Of a DNA stretch of 64,000 bases, positions 24,350 to 31,958 are shown one piece after another (position 1 is the stretch's first letter; the number at the start of each line of letters is the position of its first letter). The notes under the pieces are model-generated. The model saw only the letters and a list, made by a program, of their open reading frames with translations, made no database searches and had not been told where the DNA came from. Source of the DNA: Streptomyces sp. NBS 14/10 (lineage in GTDB: Bacteria > Actinomycetota > Actinomycetes > Streptomycetales > Streptomycetaceae); assembly GCF_002224125.1 (NCBI RefSeq), contig NZ_NCSM01000022.1, forward strand, positions 267,979 to 331,978, given 5' to 3'. A program made the translations under genes and the position numbers.

Positions 24350-26225
24350 CGAGAACCACCCGGGCGACGAAGGGGATGAGGGTATGGAAGTCCGCGTCGT
24401 GGTCGAGCGGCACGGCGTACGCGGTGTATCCCGCAGCCCCCAGGCTCGTGGCGAGGTGGGCGATGTGCTCGCGTGGCCCGGAGCCGGGCAGTGAGGCGGG
24501 TAAACAGTCGGCGAGCGGCCCCGGTGCGGCGAGGAGCAGCGGGGTCCCCGCGGCAGGCTCCATTCCGCGTTGCCGGGCGAGCAGCAACTCGCGCGCGGCC
24601 TCGGCGAGCGCTCCGGCCGCGGTGGCGGCGCAGCCCACCGAGACGAGCCGGTCCCCGGCCACCAGGCCGATGACCGGCGCCACCAGCCCACCGGAGAGAT
24701 CCCGTACCTCGGGTACCGGGCCGATCGTGCACAACAGCCGCCAGTGGCGCACCGCTTCGGGCTCGGTCAGCAACCCTTCCGGCATCAGCGTGGCAGGCGA
24801 CACGTCGGCCGCGCGCCGCCGGGCGAGCGAGCGAGCGGCGTCGAAGAGGGCGGCCTCCACCGCGGCATCCCAGCTCTCGGCGCATGCGGTGCCCGCGCCC
24901 GCGGGGCAGCGGCCCGGCTGCTCCTCCCCCGCCGGACGCGGCAGCACCAGCGGCGCGGCCAGCGACCGCACTCCGCCGTCCGTCAGCCGTTCGGCGCGGA
25001 AGCAGACGGGGTCCGGAGCGGCTGGCCCGGCCGACCGCGGTGATACGTGCGCGGCGGCGGACAGCGCGTACGACGCCCCGGCGCGGCGCAGCGCCGCGGC
25101 CGTGGCGGTCCGTGGGTCCAGGGAGGCACCGACCACCACACCCGCGCCCGCCACAGCACATTGAGCGACGGTGAGCGGTATCTGGCTGCCGTACTCCGTG
25201 GTGGCCGGTGCGTACGGTCCCGCCATGTCGTCGGCGCAGTCGGCGAGCCGCGCGGTGAGCTCGTCGGGGTCGAGCGCGGGGGCTTCGCGCAGCTCCTTCA
25301 TCCGGCCCTCGGCGGCGCACCCCGAGTCGTGGCGCCGTGGGGCGGGGAGCGCGCGGTGGCGGTGCGTGGCGAGCGTCGCGAGGTCGACGCGGAGGATCCC
25401 GGGTACGGGGCCGGGGGCATCGGCATCCACGTCGGCGTCCTCATCCGGGACCCCTGTGAGGAGGCGGAAGACGGCCAGGGCGAGCCGTCCGCCGACGAGG
25501 GCGGCGGCTGCCGCCGTCATGGGAGTGGGTCCGGCGCTGTCCGGGGCGGCGGTGTGCCGTATCCGATGTCGTACATCGGCCCAGGTGAGGCGGGGTGCGG
25601 TGGGCGGTAGGAGCCAGCAGTCGCCGGCCCGGCTCAACGCGCGGAACAACGGCACCCCACTGCAGGCGCGTTCGACGGCCGCGACGCCCGGCCCCTCTTG
25701 GGGGGTGGCCGCGTCGCCCGCGTACACCACGGCGTCGGCGGTGTCGTACGGAGGGCCGGCCTCCTCGGTGAACACCTGACGCAGTCCGCAGGCGAGGAGG
25801 GCGTGCCGGGTGGCCGCGTACAGCGGACCGTCGCCGAGCAGCAGCACGCGGGCGGTGCGATAACGCTCGAAGCGGTGTTCCGGGGAGTCGAGCCAGTGCT
25901 CGATGTAGGCGATCTCATGGCGGTGGCGGTGCAGTTCGGTGGCGGTGAGGCCGTGCGGCCGTGGCTCGGTGGCCTCCCGCAGGAAGTCCCGCCGCTGGAG
26001 GGTTTCCAGCAGCCGTGTGGCGACCGCCCGGTGTCCGTTGGGGAGTTGGGCGAGTACGGCGTCCACGTCCTGGGCGCCGTCGAGGAGCGGCCACAGCCGC
26101 TCCAGCCACGCGTACACCCCTGCTCCCCGAAGAGCCAGCGCGCCGGACGGCCCGAGCACGGCGGCGCCGTTCTCGGTCGGCGCGTACCGCACCTGCCGCA
26201 CCAGCTTCAGCCGACGGCCGCCCAT
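24336..26225 (-). CDS. RRE-containing leader-peptide-binding (Ocin-ThiF-like) protein
   Basis: 629 aa from the ATG at 26225, which has GGGAGG 7 bp upstream. Residues 5-60 (LKLVRQVRYAPTENGAAVLGPSGALALRGAGVYAWLERLWPLLDGAQDVDAVLAQL) form the winged-helix RiPP recognition element that grips the precursor leader. RVLLLGDGPLYAATRHALLACGLRQVF is a ThiF-like Rossmann segment. The C-terminal half contains another E1-like/YcaO-like region (AALFDAARSLARRRA, AGALAEAARELLLARQRG). Proteins of this type partner with YcaO in thiopeptide and goadsporin pathways (LazD/TbtF/GodD kind). It is the first enzyme gene after the precursor. Confidence 0.82.
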   Translation of the reverse strand: MGGRRLKLVRQVRYAPTENGAAVLGPSGALALRGAGVYAWLERLWPLLDGAQDVDAVLAQLPNGHRAVATRLLETLQRRDFLREATEPRPHGLTATELHRHRHEIAYIEHWLDSPEHRFERYRTARVLLLGDGPLYAATRHALLACGLRQVFTEEAGPPYDTADAVVYAGDAATPQEGPGVAAVERACSGVPLFRALSRAGDCWLLPPTAPRLTWADVRHRIRHTAAPDSAGPTPMTAAAAALVGGRLALAVFRLLTGVPDEDADVDADAPGPVPGILRVDLATLATHRHRALPAPRRHDSGCAAEGRMKELREAPALDPDELTARLADCADDMAGPYAPATTEYGSQIPLTVAQCAVAGAGVVVGASLDPRTATAAALRRAGASYALSAAAHVSPRSAGPAAPDPVCFRAERLTDGGVRSLAAPLVLPRPAGEEQPGRCPAGAGTACAESWDAAVEAALFDAARSLARRRAADVSPATLMPEGLLTEPEAVRHWRLLCTIGPVPEVRDLSGGLVAPVIGLVAGDRLVSVGCAATAAGALAEAARELLLARQRGMEPAAGTPLLLAAPGPLADCLPASLPGSGPREHIAHLATSLGAAGYTAYAVPLDHDADFHTLIPFVARVVLDEAR

Positions 26226-26246
26226 GACGGACCTCCCCTCCGAGGA

Positions 26247-26289
26247 GGCCGGCCCCGGCGGCACGGAAGGCACACCGCCGGGGCCGGCC
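26247..26289 (-). terminator. Attenuating hairpin between precursor and enzyme genes
   Basis: GGCCGGCCCCGGCGG (26247-26261) pairs perfectly over 15 bp with 26275-26289 around a 13-nt loop. It sits directly after the precursor stop and before the enzyme operon. Stem-loops at this place in RiPP operons lower read-through so that precursor mRNA exceeds enzyme mRNA. Confidence 0.72.
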
Positions 26290-26295
26290 GTTGTG

Positions 26296-26448
26296 TCACG
26301 ACAGCGCGCAGGAACTGCTGGCGCTGTGGCAACAGGCGTACGCCCACGCCGAACCGGCGCCGCCGTTGTCCTCGGTCGTGTCCGACTCGACTACCTCGAA
26401 CATCTCGTCACCGAGCTGTTCGAGGTCGAGGAGAGAGGTGTTCTCCAT
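26296..26448 (-). CDS. Azole/thiopeptide-type RiPP precursor peptide
   Basis: 50 aa, found by reading the gap between the divergent operons. The acidic leader has LLDLEQLGDEMFEVVE and DTTEDNGGAG. The core region is SAWAYACCHSASSSCALS. Three Cys could become thiazoles; six Ser could become dehydroalanines or oxazolines. The segment ASSSCA is identical to part of the lactazole core as I remember it (SWGSCSCQASSSCA). The ATG at 26448 follows AGGAATGAGGA. A 15-bp hairpin follows the stop, then the leader-binding protein. Position, leader composition and Ser/Cys core make the assignment strong; the exact leader-core boundary (proposed before Ser33) is inferred. Confidence 0.85.
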   Translation of the reverse strand: MENTSLLDLEQLGDEMFEVVESDTTEDNGGAGSAWAYACCHSASSSCALS

Positions 26449-26627
26449 TTCCTCATTCCTTTCGATGGACTGCAAAGGACAATCGAATAGTTATCCCGCT
26501 CCAAAGGCGTCGGACACCCCTCTTACAGATTTCTTGCACGGCGCTTGCGGAATCTTGTTTCACCGCTGTCGCTCCGCTGACCTCCGTCTGCCCAGTCGTT
26601 TCCGTACCAACGCCGATGCTGATGCAC
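26449..26627. promoter_or_regulatory. Divergent promoter region of the RiPP cluster
   Basis: 179-bp, relatively AT-rich gap between the precursor (minus) and the second YcaO (plus). CTTG recurs at 26533, 26544 and 26554 (11- and 10-bp spacing; CTTGCAC, CTTGCGG, CTTGTTT), the kind of direct repeat recognised by OmpR- or SARP-type winged-helix activators. The adjacent OmpR-type regulator is an obvious candidate. Promoter hexamers cannot be assigned with confidence. Confidence 0.4.
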
Positions 26628-27836
26628 ATGAAGAAGGTCCATTTCGATGGCACACATCGAGTCCGGCATCCGGAAGAGACCTGGACGCTCATCAATGGGC
26701 TGCGGGACAGATTCGGTATCACGCGGGTCGCCGATGTCACCGGTCTCGACACGCTGGGCGTGCCGGTGGTGATGGCCGTGCGCCCGGCGGCCAAGACCCT
26801 CACCGTCTCGCAGGGCAAGGGGGCATCGCTGCTGCTGGCCCGCGTCTCCGCGGTCATGGAGTCCGTGGAGCTGTGGCACGCCGAGTACGCGTGTCCGGCC
26901 CCCGAGCTCAGGCACACCCCCGCATGCGAGCTGGAGTTGCCGTACGACGTATGCGATCTGCAGCAGCACCACGGGAGTCTGCTGAGCGAACGGACACCGC
27001 TGGACTGGGTCATCGGCGTCGACGCCGTCAGCGGCACCAAGACCCTGGTGCCGCGCGCCTACGTCAGGGTCGACTACCAGGTGTCCCGGGCCTGGCAGCC
27101 ACCGCTCCTCCACGGCTCCACCAACGGCCTGGCCAGCGGGAACACTTACGACGAGGCGTTGACACACGCGCTGTACGAGGTCATCGAGCGGGACTGCACG
27201 GCCACCATCGGCTCGCTGCCCGTGGCCGAGCGGCGGCATGTGGATCCGTCGAGCGTGGACGATCCGCTGTGCGCGACGGTGCTCGAGCGGATCGCGGACG
27301 CGGGCGCCTGGGTCGAGATCGTGGAGGTGCCCAACCGCTGGGGGCTGCCCTGCTTCGTCAGCTACATCTGGTCGGAGGACTTCCCGGCACTCGCGGTCGG
27401 CTCCGGGGTGCACAGCTCACCGGCCGTGGCGCTCAGCCGCGCCGTGACGGAGTCGGCTCAGAGCCGGCTGACCGCGATCGCGGGCAGCCGCGACGACCTG
27501 GCCGCGGTGCTGTTCACGGGCGGCCCGTCGGCCGCCGGGCCGCAACCGGTCACCAAGGGCGAGATCGTCCCTTGGCAGGACGTCGCCGGGCGAGGCCGTG
27601 AGTTCGCGGAGGACACCGAGGAGACGCGCTGGCTCGCGGGCGAGGTGCACCGGGTGACCGGCCGTCCGCCCGTGGCCGTCGACCTCAGTACGGAGAGCGG
27701 CTTCAGCGTGGTCAAGGTGGTGGCGGCGGGTCTTGAGTTCGACGGCCGCCACGAGATTCCCCGGCCCCTGAACGCGGGGTCGCCCATCGCCGGTCCTGTC
27801 ACCGGTCCTGTCACCGATCCCAAGGGGGCCTCGTGA
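26628..27836 (+). CDS. TfuA-associated YcaO (thioamide-forming)
   Basis: 402 aa from ATG 26628; ATGs at 26622 and 26616 are possible, and no clear ribosome site distinguishes them. It opens GTHRVRHPEETWTLINGLRDRFGITRVADVTGLDTLGVPVVMAVRP, the typical start of the TfuA-linked YcaO class. The ATP-binding helices are SAVMESVELWHAEY, ALYEVIERDCTATI and RAVTESAQSRLTAI. It lacks the Pro-rich C-terminus of azoline-forming YcaOs. In known systems (methyl-CoM reductase, thioviridamide, thioamidated thiopeptides) this class activates a backbone amide for sulfur insertion with TfuA. It overlaps TfuA by GTGA. Confidence 0.88.
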   Translation: MKKVHFDGTHRVRHPEETWTLINGLRDRFGITRVADVTGLDTLGVPVVMAVRPAAKTLTVSQGKGASLLLARVSAVMESVELWHAEYACPAPELRHTPACELELPYDVCDLQQHHGSLLSERTPLDWVIGVDAVSGTKTLVPRAYVRVDYQVSRAWQPPLLHGSTNGLASGNTYDEALTHALYEVIERDCTATIGSLPVAERRHVDPSSVDDPLCATVLERIADAGAWVEIVEVPNRWGLPCFVSYIWSEDFPALAVGSGVHSSPAVALSRAVTESAQSRLTAIAGSRDDLAAVLFTGGPSAAGPQPVTKGEIVPWQDVAGRGREFAEDTEETRWLAGEVHRVTGRPPVAVDLSTESGFSVVKVVAAGLEFDGRHEIPRPLNAGSPIAGPVTGPVTDPKGAS

Positions 27837-29224
27837 CCGTCCATGTGTTCATCGGGCCCACCCTCTCGGCCGCCGACGTCCTGGCGGTGGCGGACCGTGC
27901 GGTGGTGCACCGCCCGGTGCGCCACGGCGATCTGCTCGCCCTGGACACGGGCGCGGCGGACACCGTGCTGATCATCGACGGGGTGTTCCACCAGACCGCC
28001 CCGGTGCGGCACAAGGAGATCATCGATGTCCTGGCCCGGCGCACCCGTGTCATCGGCGCCTCCAGCATGGGCGCGCTACGGGCCGCCGAGCTGTGGCCGT
28101 ACGGCATGGAGGGCGTGGGGCTGGTCTTCGGCATGTACGCGCAGGGCGAGCTGGATTCCGACGAGGAGGTCGCAGTCGGCCATCTGCCGTCGGGCGAACA
28201 CCGGCAGCTGACCGTTCCGCTGGTCAATGTGCGGTGGACGATCTCCAACGCGGTCACCGGGAAGGCGCTGGCTCCCGAGGACGGCGCGACGCTGCTGAAC
28301 GCGGCCCGGACTCTGCACTACACCGAGCGGAGTTGGGCGGCGATCGTGCACACCACCCGGCGGCTGCACCCGGCCGCCGCCGAAGCCGCCGTGGCTCTGC
28401 GCGAGTTCGCGGAGCGCCACCCCGACCTCTCCGACCTCAAGCGGCGCGACGCGCTGCTGGCCCTGTCGCACTGCGCGACCCCGCGCACCGCCGCCTCCTT
28501 CCCCGGGTTCACGCCTGCCTGGATGGTGCCGCGCACGATGTATCTGGACCGCTGGCGCGGGACGTACCGCCCCGCGGTGCGTGATCGGCGCACGGCCGCG
28601 GTCTCCGAGCTCGACGTGCTGCGCTTCCAGCAGCTGTACGCGCCCGACTTCCCGCTGCGCTACCGCCGGTTCGCGCTGACCCGGATCGCCGGCGTACCGC
28701 AAGCTTCCCCCGAAGACGGCGACGGTGACGGCTGCCTCGTGCGCGCCGCGCTGGAGGCCGCGGACCGGCGCGGCGTCTCCGCGCGGACACTGCCGCACTC
28801 CGCCTGGTCGTACTGGCTGACGCCGCGGGAACAGCGCGAGGGCGGCCCCGAACTCCGCCTGTCGACGCTGCTGGTGCGCTCGTTCCGGAGCGCCCCCGGA
28901 GCGGTGCCCTTCCACGACGCCCCCGCGGAGCTGCGCGGTACGGACGAGGCGTGGGCCGCGAGCGCCGACGCCGTGGCGGCGGCGGACCGCCTCAACGAGC
29001 AGATGGCCCGCACCGGCGAGCGCCGCACCCCGCGCCATCTGCCGCCGCCCCTGGTCCGGCGCCACCTGGCGGACACCTGGGGCGTCGAGGAGCCCGCCGC
29101 TTTGACGGCCGTGGCGCGCGACCGGGGGTTCGTCTCCCTCCGGGAGGCCGAGGACGCCGCCCGGCGGTTCGTAACCCTGCGCCGGGCGCGCGGGGATCGG
29201 CGTCCCGAAGCCCCCGCCTGCTGA
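27833..29224 (+). CDS. tfuA: TfuA-like thioamidation partner
   Basis: 463 aa. The TfuA domain occupies residues 1-220: VHVFIGPTLSAADV, VLIIDGVFHQTAPVRHKEIIDVLARRTRVIGASSMGALRAAEL and MEGVGLVFGMYAQGELDSDEEVAV. TfuA is thought to release or deliver sulfide to YcaO during backbone thioamidation. A long C-terminal extension (about 225-463, Arg/Ala-rich) has no recognised domain. The GTG start overlaps the YcaO stop, which fits a stoichiometric pair. Its presence in an azole/dehydroalanine RiPP cluster points to a thioamide in the product. Confidence 0.87.
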   Translation: MTVHVFIGPTLSAADVLAVADRAVVHRPVRHGDLLALDTGAADTVLIIDGVFHQTAPVRHKEIIDVLARRTRVIGASSMGALRAAELWPYGMEGVGLVFGMYAQGELDSDEEVAVGHLPSGEHRQLTVPLVNVRWTISNAVTGKALAPEDGATLLNAARTLHYTERSWAAIVHTTRRLHPAAAEAAVALREFAERHPDLSDLKRRDALLALSHCATPRTAASFPGFTPAWMVPRTMYLDRWRGTYRPAVRDRRTAAVSELDVLRFQQLYAPDFPLRYRRFALTRIAGVPQASPEDGDGDGCLVRAALEAADRRGVSARTLPHSAWSYWLTPREQREGGPELRLSTLLVRSFRSAPGAVPFHDAPAELRGTDEAWAASADAVAAADRLNEQMARTGERRTPRHLPPPLVRRHLADTWGVEEPAALTAVARDRGFVSLREAEDAARRFVTLRRARGDRRPEAPAC

Positions 29225-29260
29225 ACGGACTATTCACCGCCCCCAGGACGAGGACCTTTC

Positions 29261-29482
29261 ATGTTCATCTCCATTGAAAATCCGACGACCCGCTTGATAA
29301 ACAAGAGCTTGGGGAAAAACGGTTCGGTCAACATAATCGCGGTATCGATATGCGGCTCCGCCGTGTGTCGCGATCGCGCTCCGCCGACGGGGGAGGACCA
29401 GATCCATGAACATCCTGATCGTCGAGGACGACGACAGAATAGCCGAGGCTCTAAAGCAGACCTTACGCGTCCACGGTTATGA
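29261..29482 (+). CDS. Possible small peptide ORF overlapping the regulator start
   Basis: Opens ATG at 29261 after GAGGA at good spacing and reads a 73-codon frame. Only the first 48 codons precede the regulator gene; the rest overlaps it out of frame. The front part is unusually AT-rich for the window and includes NGSVNIIAVSICGSAVC. It might be a short regulatory or substrate peptide, or only leader sequence of the two-component operon. Weakly supported. Confidence 0.2.
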   Translation: MFISIENPTTRLINKSLGKNGSVNIIAVSICGSAVCRDRAPPTGEDQIHEHPDRRGRRQNSRGSKADLTRPRL

Positions 29483-30221
29483 ATCGAATTACGTGGGCAC
29501 CGGCGCGGCAGCCCTGACCCGGCTCGCGGACACGGGCCTGGTCCTTCTCGACCTCGGCCTGCCGGACCTCGACGGCCACGAGGTCTGCCGGCGGATCCGC
29601 GAGCTGTCGTGCGTACCCGTCATCGTGCTCAGCGGCAGAACCGAGGAACTGGACCGGGTGATGGCCCTGCACATGGGCGCGGACGATTTCGTCGCCAAAC
29701 CCTTCAGCCGCTATGAGTTGGTGGCCCGTATCCAGGCCGTTCTGCGCAGGGCGGGGGGCTGTCCCCAGCACGCGGCCGACCCGGCGGCCCCCGGCGCGGC
29801 GGCCCCCGGCGCGGCGGCCCCCGCCCCGGTCTCCCTGGATACGTCCCTTCCGAAACCGGAACTGCACGGTCCGGAGCACGTCCCGCTCCAGCCTCCGCTC
29901 CAGCCCCCGCTGCAGCCTCTCCTCCAGGCCGGCCCGATCCGGCTGGACCCGCGCACCCGCAAGCTGTTCGTGGACGGCTCGGAAGTGCACATCACCCGCA
30001 AGGAGTTCGACCTGCTGGCGATGTTGCTCGAAGAGCCCGGAGCGGTGATGGAGCGCCAGGACATCATGTGCCGGGTGTGGGACGAGAACTGGTTCGGCTC
30101 CACCCGGACCCTCGACGTCCATGTGGGCTCGCTGCGCAGCAAGCTCGGCCATACGGAGTGGATCGAGACCGTGCGCGGAGTCGGCTACCGGCTGGCGGTG
30201 CCGACCGCCGCGCACGCCTGA
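29406..30221 (+). CDS. OmpR-family response regulator of the RiPP cluster
   Basis: 271 aa. The receiver domain (1-120) has the acidic pocket EDDD, phosphoacceptor D49 in LVLLDLGLPD, and K in DDFVAKPFSRYE. A Pro/Ala-rich linker (about 122-180), longer than usual, contains tandem PGAAA and PPLQPPLQP repeats. The OmpR winged-helix effector (about 180-265; RKLFVDGSEVHITRKEFDLLAMLLEEPG, TLDVHVGSLRSKLG, ETVRGVGYRL) binds DNA. GGAGGA precedes the ATG. It is followed by its kinase after 16 bp. It probably controls the divergent RiPP promoters. Confidence 0.9.
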   Translation: MNILIVEDDDRIAEALKQTLRVHGYESNYVGTGAAALTRLADTGLVLLDLGLPDLDGHEVCRRIRELSCVPVIVLSGRTEELDRVMALHMGADDFVAKPFSRYELVARIQAVLRRAGGCPQHAADPAAPGAAAPGAAAPAPVSLDTSLPKPELHGPEHVPLQPPLQPPLQPLLQAGPIRLDPRTRKLFVDGSEVHITRKEFDLLAMLLEEPGAVMERQDIMCRVWDENWFGSTRTLDVHVGSLRSKLGHTEWIETVRGVGYRLAVPTAAHA

Positions 30222-30237
30222 GACTGGACGTACCACG

Positions 30238-30978
30238 ATGACGAAGAGGCTGCCCGCCCCCGCACCGGTCCCAGCACCGTCGGTCCCGGCACCGCCGCTC
30301 CCCGCTGTCGGCTCCCCCTCCATGGCCGCGGTGGCCGCCCATCAGGTGCGCGGCCCGCTGTCCTCCGTACGGCTCCGGCTGGAGCTGCTGCAGGACGCGC
30401 TGACCGGTGCGTCCCATACGGCCGCCAGACGCGAGGTCTCCGGTGTGCTCCACGAGGTGGACCGCCTCTCCCATGTGCTGGAACAGGTGCTGGCCTGGGG
30501 TACCGTCGACCGCGGCGCCGACACCCCGGTCGAGGCGGTCGACGTCCTGAGCGTGGCCGCGTCCCGCGTCGACGCCTGGTCGGCCCTGGCCTCGGACCGT
30601 GGCGTACGGCTGCGGATGGACGGGACCGCCGTCACCGGCAGGCACGTCCGCAGCTCCCTGGAGCAGGTCCTCGACGTCCTGCTCGACAACGCCCTGCATG
30701 TGACGCCGGGCGGGGGCAGCGTGCTCGTGGCGGTGCACACCGCCGCCTGCGAGGCCCGTGTGGAGGTCCGCGATCAGGGGCCCGGAATGACGAACGAGGA
30801 GATCTCACACGCCTGCGAACCGTTCTGGCGCGGAAGCTCCGGACGCGACCGCAAGGGAACGGGCCTCGGGCTGACGATCGCCGCGGGCCTCCTGGCCGCC
30901 TCGGGCGGCCGCCTCGAACTGGGCCGCTCCCCCGTCGGCGGGCTACGGGCGGTGGCGGTGCTGCCACGGGCGGAGTAG
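30238..30978 (+). CDS. Soluble sensor histidine kinase of the RiPP cluster
   Basis: 246 aa, short for a kinase. A Pro-rich N-terminus (LPAPAPVPAPSVPAPPLP) leads straight to the HisKA box AAHQVRGPLSSVRLRLE (H35), then HATPase_c with LDVLLDNALHVTP (N box), VRDQGPGMTNEE (G1), EPFWRGSSG and KGTGLGLTIAAGLL (G2). No membrane helix or sensory domain is present, so it must sense a cytoplasmic cue or a partner protein. It directly follows the OmpR-type regulator and forms an operon with it. Confidence 0.87.
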   Translation: MTKRLPAPAPVPAPSVPAPPLPAVGSPSMAAVAAHQVRGPLSSVRLRLELLQDALTGASHTAARREVSGVLHEVDRLSHVLEQVLAWGTVDRGADTPVEAVDVLSVAASRVDAWSALASDRGVRLRMDGTAVTGRHVRSSLEQVLDVLLDNALHVTPGGGSVLVAVHTAACEARVEVRDQGPGMTNEEISHACEPFWRGSSGRDRKGTGLGLTIAAGLLAASGGRLELGRSPVGGLRAVAVLPRAE

Positions 30979-31426
30979 GGCGGAGTAACGCCTTCCGCCC
31001 CACCCCAGCTCAGCTCAACTCACCTCAGCGGGAGGGCCGCTGGTCGGTCAGGACGATGCTGGTGACCTCGCCGCGCATCCGGTCGTAGGCCATGGGGGCG
31101 GTGGTGGAGGGTGTTCAACAGTTGATGGACTGGCCTGGGGATCCTGGGTTTCCGTGGGTTCTCCGCACACCAGACGATCAACCGCTCCCGCAACACAACA
31201 CCCCGCGCCCGGGAAGCGACGCGGACACGCGGCGGAGCCGCATATCGATGCAGCCTGCCCCGTCCGGATCCACACCGGAACGGAAAGCGTCCGGCAGGGC
31301 GGCCTCCACCGCGCCAGACCCTTCCCCAAGCTCTTCGAGCAGGGGATACCCCATGTCCAGCGGCGTCGACAGCAGCAGGAGCCGAACACGATCGGCACCG
31401 GCCGCGCCCCGCGGCCGGAAACCGGC
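30979..31426. other. Stretch without a confident gene
   Basis: About 450 bp between the RiPP kinase and the AraC remnant. On the minus strand a 22-codon tail (MAYDRMRGEVTSIVLTDQRPSR, ending at 31025) looks like the end of a lost gene. The rest holds only frames with poor codon bias and one dispersed hairpin repeat at 31319-31354. Confidence 0.5.
31319..31354. repeat. Dispersed GC hairpin repeat, copy 2
   Basis: Same element as at 2616-2660: CCCTTCCCCAAGCTC joined to TTCGAGCAGGGGATACCCCAT, differing by loss of 10 nt from the loop. The stem pairs CCCC..GCTC with GAGC.GGGG. Two near-identical copies 28.7 kb apart, both intergenic, support a dispersed repeat family. Confidence 0.6.
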
Positions 31427-31822
31427 TCACACCCGACGGGACTCCAACCCCCGCCGAGCACCCCCGCGAGCCGACCACCCGACGTCGCCCCGAATCACCC
31501 AGGACGACCCGGGAAACCCAAGCCGATCAGAGACGCTGCCGTTGTGCTCCCCCTGTCCGGCATGGGTGCCGAGCCCCATGAGCACGGAGGTGAAGTCGGC
31601 CGCCGGCGAGGGCCGGGTCGGGTCGCTGATCCGCAGCGAGCCCTGAAAGCCGAGCATGAGGGTCACCGCCCCGATGGGCAGCTCCAGTCGGCGCCGGGGC
31701 CGCCCGAGGGCCATCCGGAAGCCGCGATAGCCGTGCACACCCGGCCGCAGCCGCGGATGTGGCCGGGCCGCCACCGTCTCCCACGTTCGCTCGGGACAGA
31801 CGCCGCGCCGCAGCCCGCCCAT
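31427..31822 (-). pseudogene. Truncated AraC-type regulator remnant
   Basis: ATG 31822 has GGGGGAA upstream. The first 95 residues (ERTWETVAARPHPRLRPGVHGYRGFRMALGRPRRRLELPIGAVTLMLGFQGSLRI, FTSVLMGLGTHA) match the N-terminal sensor domain of Streptomyces AraC-like regulators with a DUF6597-type fold. After about 31540 the sequence loses resemblance and no AraC HTH follows, so only the front third survives. The upstream inverted repeat at 31898 is still recognisable. Confidence 0.65.
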
Positions 31823-31897
31823 GGACGATTCCCCCCGGGACGATCCGAACACCCGTGACGGGTGTGATGGACAGGGCCCAGTCCAGTGGCCGGGGGA

Positions 31898-31933
31898 TTG
31901 TTGCGCAAGCCGGATCCACGCCATCGAACAATC
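31898..31933. promoter_or_regulatory. AraC-associated inverted repeat, copy 2
   Basis: TTGTTGCGCA (31898-31907) and GAACAATC (31926-31933) match, in sequence, spacing and position before an AraC start, the element at 13035-13070. It survives although the downstream regulator is truncated. Confidence 0.45.
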
Positions 31934-31958
31934 GCCTCAACGGGGCAGAAGGGCCGCG

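Noticed and set aside
26291..27601. Long plus-strand frame covering the precursor region and YcaO
   Set aside because: It is out of frame with the TfuA-type YcaO motifs and antisense to the precursor.
31092..31858. Overlapping plus-strand frames in the gap after the RiPP kinase
   Set aside because: Codon bias is poor, no domain is visible, and part of the stretch is the antisense of an AraC remnant.
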